DNA of 64,000 nt, from the NCBI GenBank assembly GCA_021797775.1, contig JAJZZC010000001.1:1-64000 (forward strand). The letters are read 5' to 3'. Position 1 is the stretch's first letter. Each line of letters begins with the position of its first letter. Origin of the DNA: Bacillota bacterium (GTDB taxonomy: Bacteria; Bacillota; Sulfobacillia; RBS10-35; JAJYVN01). Below the pieces are notes generated by a model. That model had not been told where the DNA came from and ran no database searches. It saw nothing but the letters and a program-made list of their open reading frames with translations. This document shows, one piece after another, positions 43,547 to 53,104 of the stretch. A program made the translations under genes and the position numbers.

Positions 43547-44038
43547 TCAGTTCCGCGCCGTGCCGAATTTCTCCCTCAGGCGGCAGCTGACGTGATCGGG
43601 GACGAGGCCGGAGATGTCGCCGCCCCAGCGGGCCACTTCCTTTACCAGCGACGAACTGAGAAACGAGTGCGCCGGGCGCGTCATCATGAAGAGGGTCTCC
43701 AGCTCCGCATAGAGCTGCTTGTTCATCTCCGCCATGGCCAGCTCGTACTCGAAGTCAGAAACCGCCCGCAGCCCCCGTAGCACGATGCGGATCCCCCGGT
43801 CCCGCGCGTAGGCCGTGAGCAAGCCCGATGCGGCCTCGACGCGCACGTTGGGTAGGTGCGCGGTGGCTACGCGCAGCATGTCCACCCGTTCAGCCGCCGT
43901 GAAGAGGGGCGACTTCCCCATATTGGTAAACACAGCAACATACAGCAGATCGACGACGGGCGCCGCCCGCTCAATGACGTCCAGGTGCCCGTTGGTCACC
44001 GGATCAAAGCTGCCCGGGCAAAGAGCCGAGCCCTGCAC
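43547..44038 (-). CDS. coaD: Phosphopantetheine adenylyltransferase
   Basis: A 163-residue enzyme that transfers AMP from ATP to 4'-phosphopantetheine, the penultimate step of coenzyme A synthesis. GTG 44038 is preceded by AGAGGG. The nucleotidyltransferase motif is LCPGSFDPVTNGHLDVIERA, with the T-x-x-H pair (T/S and His18 of the family), and the C-terminal signature is HSFLSSSLVKEVARWGGD, which forms the second ATP loop. GLRAVSDFEYELAMAEMN is the conserved hexamer-contact helix. Length is the family norm of about 160. It begins 13 bp after rsmD ends and is surely cotranscribed with it. Confidence 0.97.
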   Translation of the reverse strand: MQGSALCPGSFDPVTNGHLDVIERAAPVVDLLYVAVFTNMGKSPLFTAAERVDMLRVATAHLPNVRVEAASGLLTAYARDRGIRIVLRGLRAVSDFEYELAMAEMNKQLYAELETLFMMTRPAHSFLSSSLVKEVARWGGDISGLVPDHVSCRLREKFGTARN

Positions 44039-44051
44039 AGTGGCCCTCTTT

Positions 44052-44615
44052 CTAGGTACCGGCCCACCGCCACCTGTAAATAGAAAGGCCGGTGCCGCCG
44101 TATGTCCGGCTCCAGATGCGCTCTAGGTTCCCGCTGTCGGGCGGCAATTCCTCCCTCGCCAGGTGCTCCACGGCCAGCAGGCCGCTGGCGGGGCCCGCGG
44201 CACTGCGGCCCAAGCGGCCGACCAGCGCGGCGGCGCCGAGCGCGTAGGGCGGATCGGCCAGCACCAGATCGAAGTGCTCGGAGGTCGCGCGTGGCGAGTC
44301 CAGGAATCGTCCGACGTCACCCGACACCACGGTCGCACGGTCCTCCACGCCCAGCGTGCGCAGGTTGTGGCGCAGGGCACGCAGGGCGACGGGACCTCGC
44401 TCCACGAAACACGCGCGGGCGAAGCCGCGCGAGAGCGCCTCGATGCCCAGCGCCCCGCTACCGGCATAGAGGTCAAGGACCGCACCGCCGCCGGGGTACA
44501 GGGGCGCCAATACGTCGAAAAGCGCCTCCCGCACGCGTGCCGCCGTCGGGCGCGTTCGATCGTCGCCGGGCGCCACCAGCCGCCGCCCGCGCAGGTCTCC
44601 GGCGAGGACGCGCAC
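44052..44615 (-). CDS. rsmD: 16S rRNA (guanine966-N2)-methyltransferase
   Basis: This 187-residue SAM-dependent enzyme methylates G966 of 16S rRNA in the assembled small subunit. GTG 44615 lies 8-10 nt behind AAAAGGGG. The Rossmann motif is VLDLYAGSGALGIEALSRG, a catalytic DPPY is in LVLADPPYALG, and the N-terminal VRVLAGDLRGRRLVAP together with RPTAARVREALFDVL is the RsmD signature (R-P-T-x-x-R-V-R-E-A-L-F). The rsmD-coaD order is widespread in Bacillota. Neighbouring spacer (44616-44949) holds no gene. Confidence 0.95.
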   Translation of the reverse strand: MRVLAGDLRGRRLVAPGDDRTRPTAARVREALFDVLAPLYPGGGAVLDLYAGSGALGIEALSRGFARACFVERGPVALRALRHNLRTLGVEDRATVVSGDVGRFLDSPRATSEHFDLVLADPPYALGAAALVGRLGRSAAGPASGLLAVEHLAREELPPDSGNLERIWSRTYGGTGLSIYRWRWAGT

Positions 44616-44949
44616 CCCGGGCGCCCCCTTTTCCGCGCCGTTCCGGCGGACGCAGCCACCCCGCGCCGCTCCGTTGGCGAGGATGTGAGCGTACCATGGG
44701 GAACGGCAGGAAGCCGGACTCCTCGGTGCCGGCCCCGCGCCCGTCCCTCGGTCCGTGTGCCGTGCCCCGGAACGCGGCGCCGGCTCCCACACAAACCGCG
44801 GGTCCCCCGCCGCCGGCCCCGTCCTCTCCCAGCCCCGCCCCGGCGCAGCCATGCATATGCGGCATGCGCGCCGATGACGCTACGCCGCGGAGCAGTCGGC
44901 AGGGCAAAGAGGGGTGGCGCGCGCGTTGGGCAGGGACGGCGGCCGTGCG
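44616..44949. other. Divergent spacer rsmD-gpr, no gene recognised
   Basis: About 330 bp between the divergent rsmD and gpr genes. Neither a sigma-A pair nor a sigma-G-like promoter for gpr is convincing here. An ATG at 44950 ends the spacer. Confidence 0.5.
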
Positions 44950-45939
44950 ATGAGGGGGTGGTCCGCGGTCCCGGCAGGGGGCGGCGGTCCGCTGGCGGAG
45001 GTGGGCGACTCACCGCGTACCGACCTCGCGGTCGAGGCCGTGGAACGACCGCACCGCGTGGAAGGCATCGACGTCGAAGAGGGGCACGAGGGCGAGGTGG
45101 CGGTGACACGGGTTCGCGTTCGCAGTGACGAGGCGGAGCGCGTAGTGGGTAAGCCCCGCGGTACGTATGTGACGCTGGACGCCCCCGGCCTCTTGCGTCG
45201 CGACACCATGGTCCAGGAACAGGTGGCGCGGGCGCTGGCCCGCGAACTTGGCGCGTTGCTACCCCTGGATGCGGATAGCCACGTCTTCGTCGTCGGCCTC
45301 GGCAACTGGAACGCCACGCCCGACGCCCTGGGCCCGCGCGTGGTCGGCGAGATCCTGGTGACCCGGCACCTCGCCGACCAGGTCCCTGAAAACCTCGCGG
45401 GCCAAGTGCGCCGCGTGTCGGCCCTCGCCCCGGGCGTGCTCGGCCTCACCGGCATTGAGACGGGGGAGATCATCCGCGGCATCGTCGCCCGTATCAAACC
45501 CGACGCGGTGGTCGTGGTGGACGCGCTCGCCTCACGTAGCGTCGAGCGCCTGGGCCGGACCATCCAGGTAGCGGACAGCGGCATCCAACCGGGGTCCGGT
45601 GTTGGCAACCACCGCAGTGGCATCGACGCCCAGACCATCGGGGTGCCAGTGGTGGCGGTCGGCGTGCCCACGGTCGTGCACGCGGCCACCATCGCCGCCG
45701 ACACCATCGACCTGCTGGCGGCCGAACTGGACGGGCAGCCCGCGTACGCCGGTCTGCGCCTGCTCCACGGAGACGACAAGAGGCAATTGATCGCCCGGGT
45801 GCTGGCCCCTGCCGTTGGAGACCTCATGGTGACGCCTAAGGAAATTGACCTATTGCTGGATGATCTTTCTAGCGTCGTCGCCGCCGGCGTCAACGCCGCC
45901 CTGCATCCGAAAGTCGCAGCGCAGGAGAGCCTGCTCTAG
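44950..45939 (+). CDS. gpr: Germination protease GPR
   Basis: A 329-residue aspartic-type spore protease that starts degradation of small acid-soluble proteins when the spore germinates. Family landmarks are clear: SPRTDLAVEAVE at the propeptide boundary, HVFVVGLGNWNATPDALGPR, GLTGIETGEIIRGIVARIKP, VVVVDALASRSVERLGRTIQ and VADSGIQPGSGVGNHR. The Asp residues in VVDALAS and the catalytic Asp in VADSG are kept. C-terminal MVTPKEIDLLLDDLS is also characteristic. The zymogen processing region is near residue 15-20. Its substrate, an alpha/beta SASP, is coded at 52874-53104. It is probably expressed late in the forespore, although I cannot identify the promoter. The start ATG 44950 has no strong ribosome binding site. 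Confidence 0.96.
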   Translation: MRGWSAVPAGGGGPLAEVGDSPRTDLAVEAVERPHRVEGIDVEEGHEGEVAVTRVRVRSDEAERVVGKPRGTYVTLDAPGLLRRDTMVQEQVARALARELGALLPLDADSHVFVVGLGNWNATPDALGPRVVGEILVTRHLADQVPENLAGQVRRVSALAPGVLGLTGIETGEIIRGIVARIKPDAVVVVDALASRSVERLGRTIQVADSGIQPGSGVGNHRSGIDAQTIGVPVVAVGVPTVVHAATIAADTIDLLAAELDGQPAYAGLRLLHGDDKRQLIARVLAPAVGDLMVTPKEIDLLLDDLSSVVAAGVNAALHPKVAAQESLL

Positions 45940-46023
45940 CGGCCCACCCCAATGGCTGACTGGAGGCCCGTGGGGGGCGCCCCCACCCCACGCCGGGCGC
46001 TGGTCGGAGCAAGCGCGAGACAG

Positions 46024-46046
46024 GGGCCCCGCCATGAGCGGGGCCC
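46024..46046 (+). terminator. Terminator hairpin behind gpr
   Basis: GGGCCCCGC (46024-46032) pairs perfectly with GCGGGGCCC (46038-46046) around CATGA, 84 bp after the gpr stop. No T tract. Confidence 0.6.
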
Positions 46047-46293
46047 TCCGTCCCGATCCCTGAGCCCCAACGGTTGCCGGTGGTTAGCGCACCCTGACAG
46101 AACGGGAGAGACGCGCAGGGGGGACGGCCAGTGCGCTCTGGGGCCGACGGGAAAACGGCCCCCTGTCCTCCCACACGACAACCAGGGACCCACGGCTGCG
46201 CCAGGCGGTGCCGTCCCGGCGGGGGTTGCGCACGCGGAGCGTCTCCCTTCCCCGGCGGTCACGGTGCGGTCAGCTGCCGCCCTGCCGCAAGGT

Positions 46294-46561
46294 CTCCTGC
46301 GAAAAGGCCGCGGGCGCCACTACCAGTAGTGGTCATGTGCGCCAAGGACTACTAGGCGCCGTCGCCGACACCCGCCCGCGTTTTCATCCTGAATCTCGCA
46401 GTGTCAGGCGGGCGCCGCTGTCGCAGAAGGACCCTGCCATACGAGCGGGTGAGGTCGTGGCGAGGGGCCGGCGCCTGGGCGCCAAGGCGCCGGGCAGCCC
46501 CTTTGCGAAAATCAGGTTCATGCCGCGTGGCGCCGGCCCCGCCGGCATGGGGGGCTTGTGG
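46294..46561 (-). repeat. Long repeat of about 268 bp, inverted partner at 10910-11177
   Basis: Reverse complement of 10910-11177 with few differences (for example CGCCC for CACCC beside the hairpin, and one T fewer in the T tract). Contains MITE copy C with identical TTCAT target duplications (the complement of ATGAA at copy A). Confidence 0.85.
46388..46516 (+). mobile_element. MITE copy C (129 bp), perfect 5-bp target duplication
   Basis: Begins CCTGAATCTCGCA and ends TTGCGAAAATCAGG; flanked by TTCAT at 46383-46387 and 46517-46521. It shares its insertion site with copy A, so both come from one insertion that was later copied with its flanks. Confidence 0.88.
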
Positions 46562-47128
46562 GTCAGAGGCGTTCGAACGGGACGCGGCCGACACCCGGTT
46601 GCTCCACACGCACTTCACCGGAACATGCCCGCGGCGGCAAGCGACGCGCCGCCATCCTCATGCTGACGCGGTGCGCGGTCAATCGTCAGGATGGCGCGCG
46701 GATCCGAACCGAGACGCCGCCGGGGCCTTTGCGCCCGGGCCGGGCGGGGAAACGGGGGCGGGGTACGGCCGGCGTCGCGCGGCTGCCGCCCCCTGGCCCA
46801 CGGACAACACCCAGCGCAGCACGGCGCCGCCTGCACACAATGCGCCAAGGCCTCCTCCGGGGCGCCTGCCTCGCCCAGCGGGCCGGGAAGGGAGCGTGCC
46901 GTCGCGGTGGCAGGGAGGGCGGTGAGCCAGTGGGCCCGCGTCGGTCCCGCACCATCTCCCCCGCAAAGTGGCGCAGGCGATCCGGTGCGTACCCCGGCGA
47001 GGGGGGCGAGCGGGCCACCACCCTTCGCTCGCACGCCACGGGGCACGCAGGGTCCCGCCCGTCGTCCGCCAGGGGGTGAGACCACCGAGCCGCGATCGCC
47101 AGTGAACACGGCCCGACGGCGGGCCGCC
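46562..47128. other. Intergenic stretch, no gene recognised
   Basis: About 570 bp between the repeat and the GT51 gene; shadow frames only. Together with the repeat, more than 1.1 kb separates gpr from the next gene. Confidence 0.5.
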
Positions 47129-47806
47129 ATGCGCTCATTGCTCGGCGCGTGCCAGAGGGGCTCCGACCTGGCGTTCGCTCCCCTGGTGCGCCGCGCGGCG
47201 GCGCTCCTCGCCCCGGCGGTGCAAACACCCCCACACTTCATCTACCTATTGCTCACGGTCGAGGACAAGCGCTTCATCTTACACGGCGGCATCGACCCGC
47301 TGGCTGCGGCCCGCGCCGCACTGCACAATCTGACGGGGCGCGGCGGGCTCCAGGGGGCCAGCACCATCACGCAGCAACTTTACAATGTGACCCGGGAGGA
47401 GGCGGGTCTACGCCGCAGCCGCACCATGCCAGCCAAGTGGCGGCAGGGGCTCTGGGCCCTGGGCCACCAGTGCCGGCACTCCAAGCGCGAGATCCTCGCC
47501 GCCTACCTGGACCGCGTTTACTGGGGCCGCTCGTACCACGGGCTCGACGCCGCGGCCCATGGATACTGCGGGGTGACCCGCCCCGCATTGTCGCTGGCGC
47601 AGAGCTTCTTTCTCGTCGAGCGCCTCGCCACCCCCAACCTGCTGCGCCCCCGGCGCATCGCGGCCCTGCTGCGCCGGCGGTCCATCGCCCCGCTCTTCGC
47701 CCGGCGCATCGGTGCCCGCGCCGAGTTGCTTTCGCTCTACGACCGCCACTTCGCCGCCGGCACCCGCCTCCGGCGGGAACTCGCCTCGCCCCCCACCCAG
47801 CAGTGA
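47129..47806 (+). CDS. Monofunctional peptidoglycan glycosyltransferase (GT51)
   Basis: A 225-residue lone transglycosylase domain that polymerises lipid II. Motifs in order: VEDKRFILHGGIDPLAAARA (motif 1, with the catalytic Glu in E-D and the H-x-G), GGLQGASTITQQLYNVTRE (motif 2, Q-G-x-S-T-I-T-Q-Q), then a basic segment and REILAAYLDRVYWG (motif 4 with the second Glu replaced by ILAAYLDRVYWG; canonical K-x-x-I-L-E-x-Y-L-N). In this motif the usual Glu after IL is Ala, and Asn is Asp, so the second conserved acid is missing. SFFLVERLATPN follows. No penicillin-binding domain and no clear N-terminal anchor; start could be ATG 47129 or GTG 47102. It may be a specialised or weak enzyme. Confidence 0.85.
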   Translation: MRSLLGACQRGSDLAFAPLVRRAAALLAPAVQTPPHFIYLLLTVEDKRFILHGGIDPLAAARAALHNLTGRGGLQGASTITQQLYNVTREEAGLRRSRTMPAKWRQGLWALGHQCRHSKREILAAYLDRVYWGRSYHGLDAAAHGYCGVTRPALSLAQSFFLVERLATPNLLRPRRIAALLRRRSIAPLFARRIGARAELLSLYDRHFAAGTRLRRELASPPTQQ

Positions 47807-48441
47807 CGCGCGCCATGCGCCCGCAGGGGGATCCGCGCGGCCGCTGCCGCCGGCCGACCTCCTGGAACCGCGGCCGCAGCGCGGCGTCCAGGGCCCACCT
47901 TAGGCACTGGGGGCAGTCGGTTCGACCGGGTCGGGCGCAACCTCGCGCAGCGGCGCCCGACCCTCCGGTTCCCGTGGACGAGGATGCAGGCAGATCGCCG
48001 CGGGGCAGCCGCGGCCAGGCGACGGGGAGCCAGACGGCAGGGCCCGAAGACGCTGGCCGGGACGCCGGGTCAGGCGGCCCGCCTGCGGTCGCGGGGAGGG
48101 CCCCGGGTTTGGCCGCGGTGGCGCCCGCCGTGGCGCCAGGGCAATCCCCGCCCGCCCCCATCATCGGCGGATTGCCCTGGGGGCCTGGACGCACCGGGGG
48201 GGGCACGCACCGCCCCACGCAACGCACCCCCGGTCGGCCGCTGTGGTGCGCGCGGCTGGCGCACTGGCCACGCCCACCGCGCGCCCCCCCGGACGCCGGG
48301 CGCGGCGGCTGCGTTTCGCCGCCGGGCAGGGCCCTCCACTTCTGCCGCCGCCTCCCAGGATGCACTAGAGGACGCGTCGTATCCCCAGCAGCGAGGTGGT
48401 TGTGTGCGTGCTCCCGCCGTGCCGGACCCGCGCTCCCGGCA
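47807..48441. other. Intergenic stretch, no gene recognised
   Basis: About 630 bp between GT51 and recJ on the same strand; no promoter pair, no RNA or gene seen. Confidence 0.5.
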
Positions 48442-50571
48442 GTGAGCGCGACCCTGCAGCGCCGCGTCTGGAGCCTGCCGAGCGAGCCGTCCGCCGCGTG
48501 GACGCAGTCGATGGTCACGGACCTTGGAATCCCCGCGCTGGTGGCGCGTGTGCTCTATGCGCGCGGCTACCACACAGCGGCTGAGGCTTCCGCCTTCCTG
48601 GACCCCCCTCAGCCTCCCGATCCCATGGGTCTGCCCGGCATGCCCGCCGCCCTTGAGCGCCTGTGCCGTGCCCGCGCCCACGGCGAAGGGGTGCTCGTGT
48701 ACGGGGACTACGATTGCGACGGGGTCTGTGCCGCGGCGCTAGCCCAAGGCGCCTTGCGCGCGCTGGGTTGGCAGGCGCGCGTCCACCTGCCGTACCGCGC
48801 CGACGGGTACGGCCTGCGCGAGGACACACTGGTCTCCTTGGCCCAGCGCGCCGATTGCCGCCTGGTCCTCGCCGTTGACAACGGCTCCACGGCGCACGCC
48901 GCCATCGCCGCCGCGGCGCGCGCCGGCGTGGAGGTGCTCGTTGCCGACCATCACCGCTTGGCGGCCGATCTGCCCCCGGCGACGGCCGTGGTCAATCCCC
49001 TGCGCGCCCCTGACTCGCCCTTCGTCTTCCTGGCCGGCGTCGGGGTCGCCTGGTGCTTGGCGCGGTCGCTCGGCGCCGCCGTGGGCGCCGAACCCCCATC
49101 CGACATCGAACTGGTGGCGATCGGGACCATCGCCGACGTGGTGCCGTTGCGCGGCGCCAACCGCTGGCTGGTGCGCGCGGGGCTGCGCGCCATGGCCGGG
49201 CCCGGCGTCCGCCCGGGCGTGCGCGCCTTGCTCGCCGCCTGCGGGGTCGCGCCGGGGAGCGCGCCCACGGAACGCGACATCTCCCACGGCGTGGCGCCCC
49301 GCCTCAACGCCCCCGGGCGCGTCGACGGACCAGGCGCGGCGTTCGATCTGCTTTCGGCGCCGGGAGAGGCCGAGGCCCGGGCCGCACTGGCCATCGTCGA
49401 CCAGTGCAACGAGCGTCGCAGGGCCATCGGCGCGGAGGTCCTGGCGACCGCGGAGCGTGCCCTGCGCGCACTGCCCTCGCCCCCACCCCCACCCGCCGTG
49501 GTCTTGGCCGATCCGGGCTGGCACCCGGGCCTGGTGGGACCGGCGGCCGCGGTGCTCGCCGAACGGTTGGGCGTCCCGGTACTCCTGGCGGCGATTGACG
49601 AGCAGGGGCTGTGCCGCGGATCGGGGCGGGCCAGCCCAGGCTGGGACCTGGTCGACGTCCTGGGCCGGTGCGCGTCCCATCTCCTGCGCTTCGGCGGGCA
49701 CACGCAAGCGGCCGGTTTCGAGGTGCGGCTAGAGCGTTTGGAGGGGCTGCGGGCGGCGTTCACCGCGGAGTGTGCCGCGCCGCAGGCCGCGGGCCGGGCG
49801 CCGGTGCTCCCGCTAGATGGGGCGCTGGAGGCGGGGGCCGGCGACGTGCGGCACGATGTGGCCGCGGCCATGGAGCGGTTGGCGCCCTTCGGCGCCGGCG
49901 CCCCCCCTCCCACGTTCCTGCTCCGGGGCGCGCTCATCTCCGGGGCGGCGCGCATGGGCGAAACGGGGCGCCACGCGCGCCTGCGCCTGCGGGTCACGGG
50001 CGCAGGGGCACCGGCAGGCTCCGATCGGTCGCCAGCATGGGGGCGTGATGCCCCGGCGGGAGAGGTGCAGGCCGTGGCCTTCGGCCTGGGCCTCTGGACG
50101 GAGGGCTTTGCCTCCGGCGGCCCGTTCGACCTGGCCGTCCAGATGACGGTGAACCGCTACCGGGGGCGCGAGGCGTTGCAGTTGCTCGTGGTCGACGCAG
50201 CCCCCTCGGACGGCGACTGGAGCCGATTCCTGACTGCAGTCCACGCGGCGGTGCCGCGACGCCACCCGGATCGGGACGGGCTGGCCGCGGCCTTCCGCAG
50301 GCTGGCCACGCTCGGGCGTGGCGGTGGCCCCCTGCCGCCTGACACCTCGTTGACGGCCCACCTGGTACCGGCCTGCCTGCCAGACGGCGAAGCCGCCCAG
50401 GCCGCGCTGGCGATCTTGCGGGATCTGGGCATCCTCACCGATGACGGCCGATTCCTCCCTCCGCCTGCCGGGACGCGGCTCGACCTGGAGGACAGTCCGC
50501 GCTACCGGGCGGCGGCCGCAGCCCGGACGGCCGTCGCCGAACTGGCGGCCGCGGTGGAAGCGACCGGGTAA
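48442..50571 (+). CDS. recJ: Single-stranded-DNA exonuclease RecJ
   Basis: A 709-residue DHH-family nuclease that digests 5' single-stranded DNA in recombination and mismatch repair. Domains in order: N-terminal LPSEPSAAWTQSM, DHH core with VLVYGDYDCDGVCAAALAQG (Asp cluster, motif I), LVLAVDNGSTAHAA (motif II), VLVADHHRLAADLPPA (DHH motif III), SDIELVAIGTIADVVPL (motif IV) and VAPRLNAPGRVDG, which replaces the usual LNAAGR. The DHHA1 part contains GLVGPAAAVLAERLGVPVLL and LLRFGGHTQAAGFEVRLERL, followed by an OB-like domain and a C-terminal extension of about 100 residues that is typical of Bacillota RecJ. The start GTG 48442 lacks a good ribosome binding site. Confidence 0.95.
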   Translation: MSATLQRRVWSLPSEPSAAWTQSMVTDLGIPALVARVLYARGYHTAAEASAFLDPPQPPDPMGLPGMPAALERLCRARAHGEGVLVYGDYDCDGVCAAALAQGALRALGWQARVHLPYRADGYGLREDTLVSLAQRADCRLVLAVDNGSTAHAAIAAAARAGVEVLVADHHRLAADLPPATAVVNPLRAPDSPFVFLAGVGVAWCLARSLGAAVGAEPPSDIELVAIGTIADVVPLRGANRWLVRAGLRAMAGPGVRPGVRALLAACGVAPGSAPTERDISHGVAPRLNAPGRVDGPGAAFDLLSAPGEAEARAALAIVDQCNERRRAIGAEVLATAERALRALPSPPPPPAVVLADPGWHPGLVGPAAAVLAERLGVPVLLAAIDEQGLCRGSGRASPGWDLVDVLGRCASHLLRFGGHTQAAGFEVRLERLEGLRAAFTAECAAPQAAGRAPVLPLDGALEAGAGDVRHDVAAAMERLAPFGAGAPPPTFLLRGALISGAARMGETGRHARLRLRVTGAGAPAGSDRSPAWGRDAPAGEVQAVAFGLGLWTEGFASGGPFDLAVQMTVNRYRGREALQLLVVDAAPSDGDWSRFLTAVHAAVPRRHPDRDGLAAAFRRLATLGRGGGPLPPDTSLTAHLVPACLPDGEAAQAALAILRDLGILTDDGRFLPPPAGTRLDLEDSPRYRAAAAARTAVAELAAAVEATG

Positions 50572-50870
50572 GCGCCGGGCTGCCAGCGTGACGCGGCGGC
50601 CAGCATGTACCGGCGGCAACCACCGTTCACGGCCGCTGCCCGGCGGGCCCCGCCAAGTCCATTCGGGTGGGCCGGGATGCACGCCGTGTGGCGCCTGTCC
50701 CGCCGCGTGGCGCGGGAGACCGGACGCGGCGCGTTCCCCCAAGGGCGGCCATTGGCTGAGCGGGGGGGCGCACGATCGCCGCGGGCCTTGCGTCTGCCGG
50801 CGCGCCCCGCGGCGGACTCGGCCGCGGGGCCCCCCGACGGCATCACGTCTGCGCGTCTCCGGCCACCCCG

Positions 50871-51668
50871 TCAAGCCCCCGCCCCGCCATCCCCCACCTC
50901 CCAGGTCCCGTCGCGCCAGGTGTACACCATGGCGGACAGGCGGTAGGCATGGCGGGCCGCGGGCTCCACCAAGTGGCGCCGTAGCCGCCGCTCCCGTTCC
51001 TCCTCGCCGGGGACGTACGCCACCGCGAAGCCGCGGAAGGGTACCTCCACCTGCAGGAGGCTCTCTTCGCACAGTTCGGCCACATGGCGCATCTGGTCGG
51101 GCAGCAGGACCTGCACGGCGTTGAGGTGGGGCCGTTCCCCTCCGCTAAAGGCATAGGCCCGACCGGGAACGACACAGGTGGGGGCCGCAGCCGCCGCGGC
51201 GAGGTTGGCGAGGGACATATCGAAGAGATCACCCTCACTCACGCCCCAGGACTGGCGCATGCCCTCGGTCACTACGACCAGTTGCCACCAGTCGTCGCTG
51301 TCGAGCACGTAGGCGAGATCCAAGCCGGCCAGCCAGCACCGTCCCACCCCGCGCCCGGCCGCCAAGCCCTCGGGCAGGAACTGGGGAAAGACATGGGGCC
51401 GGGCGAACTCAAAGTCGGCCGCGTGCTCGATGACCGCGGCCATGCCCTCCGACTGGGTCACCAGTGTGCGCGCCAACTCGGCGATGGGCTCCGGGGCCGG
51501 GAGACCGGCGGTATACGCACGGTAGAGTTCGCGGGTGTCGAGGTGTGAGCACACCCCGTCGCACATCACCTCAACACCCCCCGCCAGCGGCCGAAACGCG
51601 GCGCGGCCAGCGGCGATCCGGTTGGCCTGCTCGGAGAGCTCCCGGTTGAAGGCTTCCTCGCTGAGCAT
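50871..51668 (-). CDS. DUF1444 family protein (YtpQ-like)
   Basis: A 265-residue protein starting at ATG 51668 with GGGAGG five bases upstream. The sequence follows the DUF1444/YtpQ family of Bacillota: EVMCDGVCSHLDTRELYRAY, DLAYVLDSDDWWQLVVVTEG, then RQSWGVSEGDLFDMSLANLA and the beta-strand rich end with AYRLSAMVYTWRDGTWEVG. The family is cytoplasmic and of unknown function. It stands alone on the minus strand between recJ and a NUDIX gene. A 300-bp stretch separates it from recJ; no gene there. Confidence 0.85.
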   Translation of the reverse strand: MLSEEAFNRELSEQANRIAAGRAAFRPLAGGVEVMCDGVCSHLDTRELYRAYTAGLPAPEPIAELARTLVTQSEGMAAVIEHAADFEFARPHVFPQFLPEGLAAGRGVGRCWLAGLDLAYVLDSDDWWQLVVVTEGMRQSWGVSEGDLFDMSLANLAAAAAAPTCVVPGRAYAFSGGERPHLNAVQVLLPDQMRHVAELCEESLLQVEVPFRGFAVAYVPGEEERERRLRRHLVEPAARHAYRLSAMVYTWRDGTWEVGDGGAGA

Positions 51669-52691
<1,023 letters not shown>

Positions 52692-52818
52692 GCCCCGTCG
52701 CGGTGTCGCCGCCCTGCCACCCGAGCGGCGAGGGGGTCGCGGTCGCCACCCACGCGTCATCCAGCGCCTGTGGACCCCCGGACAGACTTGCAGATTGGTA
52801 GTACGGGGTACGCGCAGA

Positions 52819-52856
52819 CTTGAGGGCGGCGACCATACCCGGTCGTCGCCCTCAAG
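52819..52856. terminator. Bidirectional terminator between NUDIX and SASP genes
   Basis: CTTGAGGGCGGCGACC (52819-52834) pairs with GGTCGTCGCCCTCAAG (52841-52856) with one G-T pair, around a 6-nt loop. Both convergent genes end within 130 bp. Confidence 0.65.
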
Positions 52857-52873
52857 CTCACACTTGGACCGGG

Positions 52874-53104
52874 CTAACGGACCCTTGCGCCCGACCGGCC
52901 GGCGAGATTCTGCTCGGCGATCTCAATCATCTTGCGCACCATGTGCCCGCCGACAGCGCCACATTGGCGGGAGGAGAGATCGCCCCAGTAGCCGTCCGCC
53001 GGCGGGTTCACACCGATCTCCGCCGCGGTTTCGTACTTGAAATGATCGAGAGCGGGACCGGCTTCACGGACCAGGGCACGATTGCTGGTGGAGCCTCTGG
53101 CCAT
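52874..53104 (-). CDS. Alpha/beta-type small acid-soluble spore protein
   Basis: A 76-residue DNA-binding spore protein that coats and protects forespore DNA. ATG 53104 follows GGGGGT. The family core is clear: ALDHFKYETAAEIGVNPP (first helix with the GPR cleavage region, here KYETAAE instead of the usual KFEIASE), then an insertion DGYWGDLSSRQCG, then AVGGHMVRKMIEIAEQNLAG, whose GGxMV(K/R)(K/R)MIE motif is the hallmark of these proteins. Cys in the linker is unusual. The matching protease is GPR at 44950-45939. No other SASP gene is in the window. Confidence 0.93.
   Translation of the reverse strand: MARGSTSNRALVREAGPALDHFKYETAAEIGVNPPADGYWGDLSSRQCGAVGGHMVRKMIEIAEQNLAGRSGARVR

Noticed and set aside
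47149-48441. Long in-frame N-terminal extension of RecJ (431 residues)
   Set aside because: It overlaps GT51 in another frame and has shadow composition; RecJ normally begins close to the chosen GTG.
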